A stretch of DNA of 5,440 nucleotides, taken from positions 1 to 5,440 of the forward strand of contig DASWHK010000268.1 in NCBI GenBank assembly GCA_036398215.1, given 5' to 3'. Positions 5,114 through 5,440 of this stretch are shown here, one piece after another. Below the pieces are notes generated by a model. That model did no database searches. It was not told where the DNA came from and saw only the letters and a program-made list of their open reading frames with translations. This stretch comes from DASWHK01 sp036398215 (GTDB lineage Bacteria > Acidobacteriota > UBA890). How positions within the stretch are numbered: the stretch's first letter is position 1; the number at the start of each line of letters is the position of its first letter. A program made the translations under genes and the position numbers.

Positions 5114-5322
5114 GGGTCTTTACGTGCCGTTTTGCCGTTCGCCGAGAAGCCGAAACCAGAGAGTAGCAGACGCGCTCGGGCGCTGACAGCCGGCGGCGGG
5201 ACGGCGGCGTCTGCGGCGTCGCAGCTCCTCGACGATGGCTCCGGCATCGCCTGCGTCGCTGCTCCTTGCATCCACCACCATCGCGCCGCCACAAACATCA
5301 CCGTGTTTACGGTACGGAACAC
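5114..5322. other. Intergenic region upstream of the PP-loop gene, no gene supported
   Basis: These 209 bp separate two minus-strand genes. Near the left-to-right end, GTGTT and AACAC (minus strand, just after the stop at 5323) can pair over a 10-base loop, with CCGT-AAAC-ACGG as an alternative, but no T-run follows. ACGGCA is directly repeated just before the PP-loop start. No convincing -35/-10 pair is seen, although the gap length suggests a separate promoter. A minus frame runs through but has poor third-position GC (see rejected items). Confidence 0.5.
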
Positions 5323-5440
5323 CTAGACGCCCTGCTCGGGCCAGGGAGCGGGCTCCAGGAACGGGCGCCACTGCGGGTGCGGCCGGTTCTCGCTCGCGGT
5401 GACCAGGGCCGGGTGCCATCGTGGTCGCGACGGCGGCCGG
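5323..5440 (-). CDS. C-terminal end of an unrecognised protein (start outside the window)
   Basis: A minus-strand frame enters from the right edge and ends at TAG (5325-5323) after 38 codons, the last part reading PHPQWRPFLEPAPWPEQGV. In the final 32 codons nearly every third position is G or C (one exception), as in the proven genes here and unlike the intergenic sequence just downstream. The first few codons at the window edge (CGA, CCA, CGA) are less biased. The tail is Pro- and Trp-rich with no motif I recognise, so no function is proposed. It would precede the PP-loop gene on the same strand by 209 bp. Confidence 0.5.
   Translation of the reverse strand, partial: RPPSRPRWHPALVTASENRPHPQWRPFLEPAPWPEQGV

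Noticed and set aside
5110..5322. A 70-codon minus-strand frame filling the gap before the PP-loop gene, starting GTG right after the upstream stop and ending in an ATGA overlap
   Set aside because: The junctions look operon-like, but about a third of third positions are A or T, unlike the real genes here, there is no Shine-Dalgarno at the GTG, and the peptide has no recognisable features.
4133..5326. A 397-codon plus-strand frame antisense to the PP-loop gene
   Set aside because: The sequence resembles a reversed reading of the PP-loop gene with no domain of its own; the minus-strand gene has SGGLDS and CxxC motifs.

Overview
The window is very GC-rich, with third codon positions almost all G or C. 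It comes from a bacterium with Gram-negative-style or other high-GC gene organisation. The phylum cannot be fixed from this sequence; an environmental lineage such as Acidobacteriota, Gemmatimonadota or Myxococcota is only a guess. There are no rRNA or tRNA genes and no transposases. Most long open frames antisense to the genes are high-GC shadows.

Layout. (1) Positions 1-1613, minus strand: the N-terminal 537 residues of a secreted protein that looks like an M1/gluzincin-type peptidase whose zinc site has been replaced (HExxH-x18-E reads WLTAY-x18-D). Its start lies just downstream of an extended -10 box, so its mRNA may be leaderless. (2) Positions 1614-1698: an 85-bp divergent promoter region with a small dyad of two opposed -10-like boxes and a GC-rich leader hairpin. 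(3) Positions 1699-3003 and 3206-3517, plus strand: fixC and fixX, the flavoprotein and the ferredoxin-like iron-sulfur subunit of an ETF:quinone oxidoreductase-like complex. They are separated by an unusual 202-bp gap that carries a strong 15-17-bp hairpin directly after the fixC stop and a second repeat-rich segment. No fixA or fixB lies in the window. (4) Positions 3518-3725: a convergent intergenic region holding two 37-bp direct repeats (34/37 identical) separated by 36 bp. (5) Positions 5113-3726, minus strand: a two-gene, translationally coupled thiolation module. It encodes a PP-loop ATPase related to ThiI/MnmA with a C-terminal NFACT-R-like segment, followed by a TusA-family sulfur carrier whose TTG start overlaps the upstream TGA. 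(6) Positions 5114-5322: no supported gene. (7) Positions 5440-5323, minus strand: the C-terminal end of an unrecognised protein.

How the genes fit together. FixC and FixX would take electrons from an electron-transfer flavoprotein encoded elsewhere and pass them to quinone. The PP-loop protein would activate a tRNA (or other RNA) base with ATP, and the TusA-like protein would be the obvious sulfur donor, since the PP-loop protein has no rhodanese domain. The secreted M1-like protein is divergent from fixC and has no clear functional link to it. The most notable points are the apparently dead M1-like protein, the ThiI/NFACT-R-like plus TusA pair, the structured fixC-fixX gap, and the two-copy 37/36-bp repeat unit.
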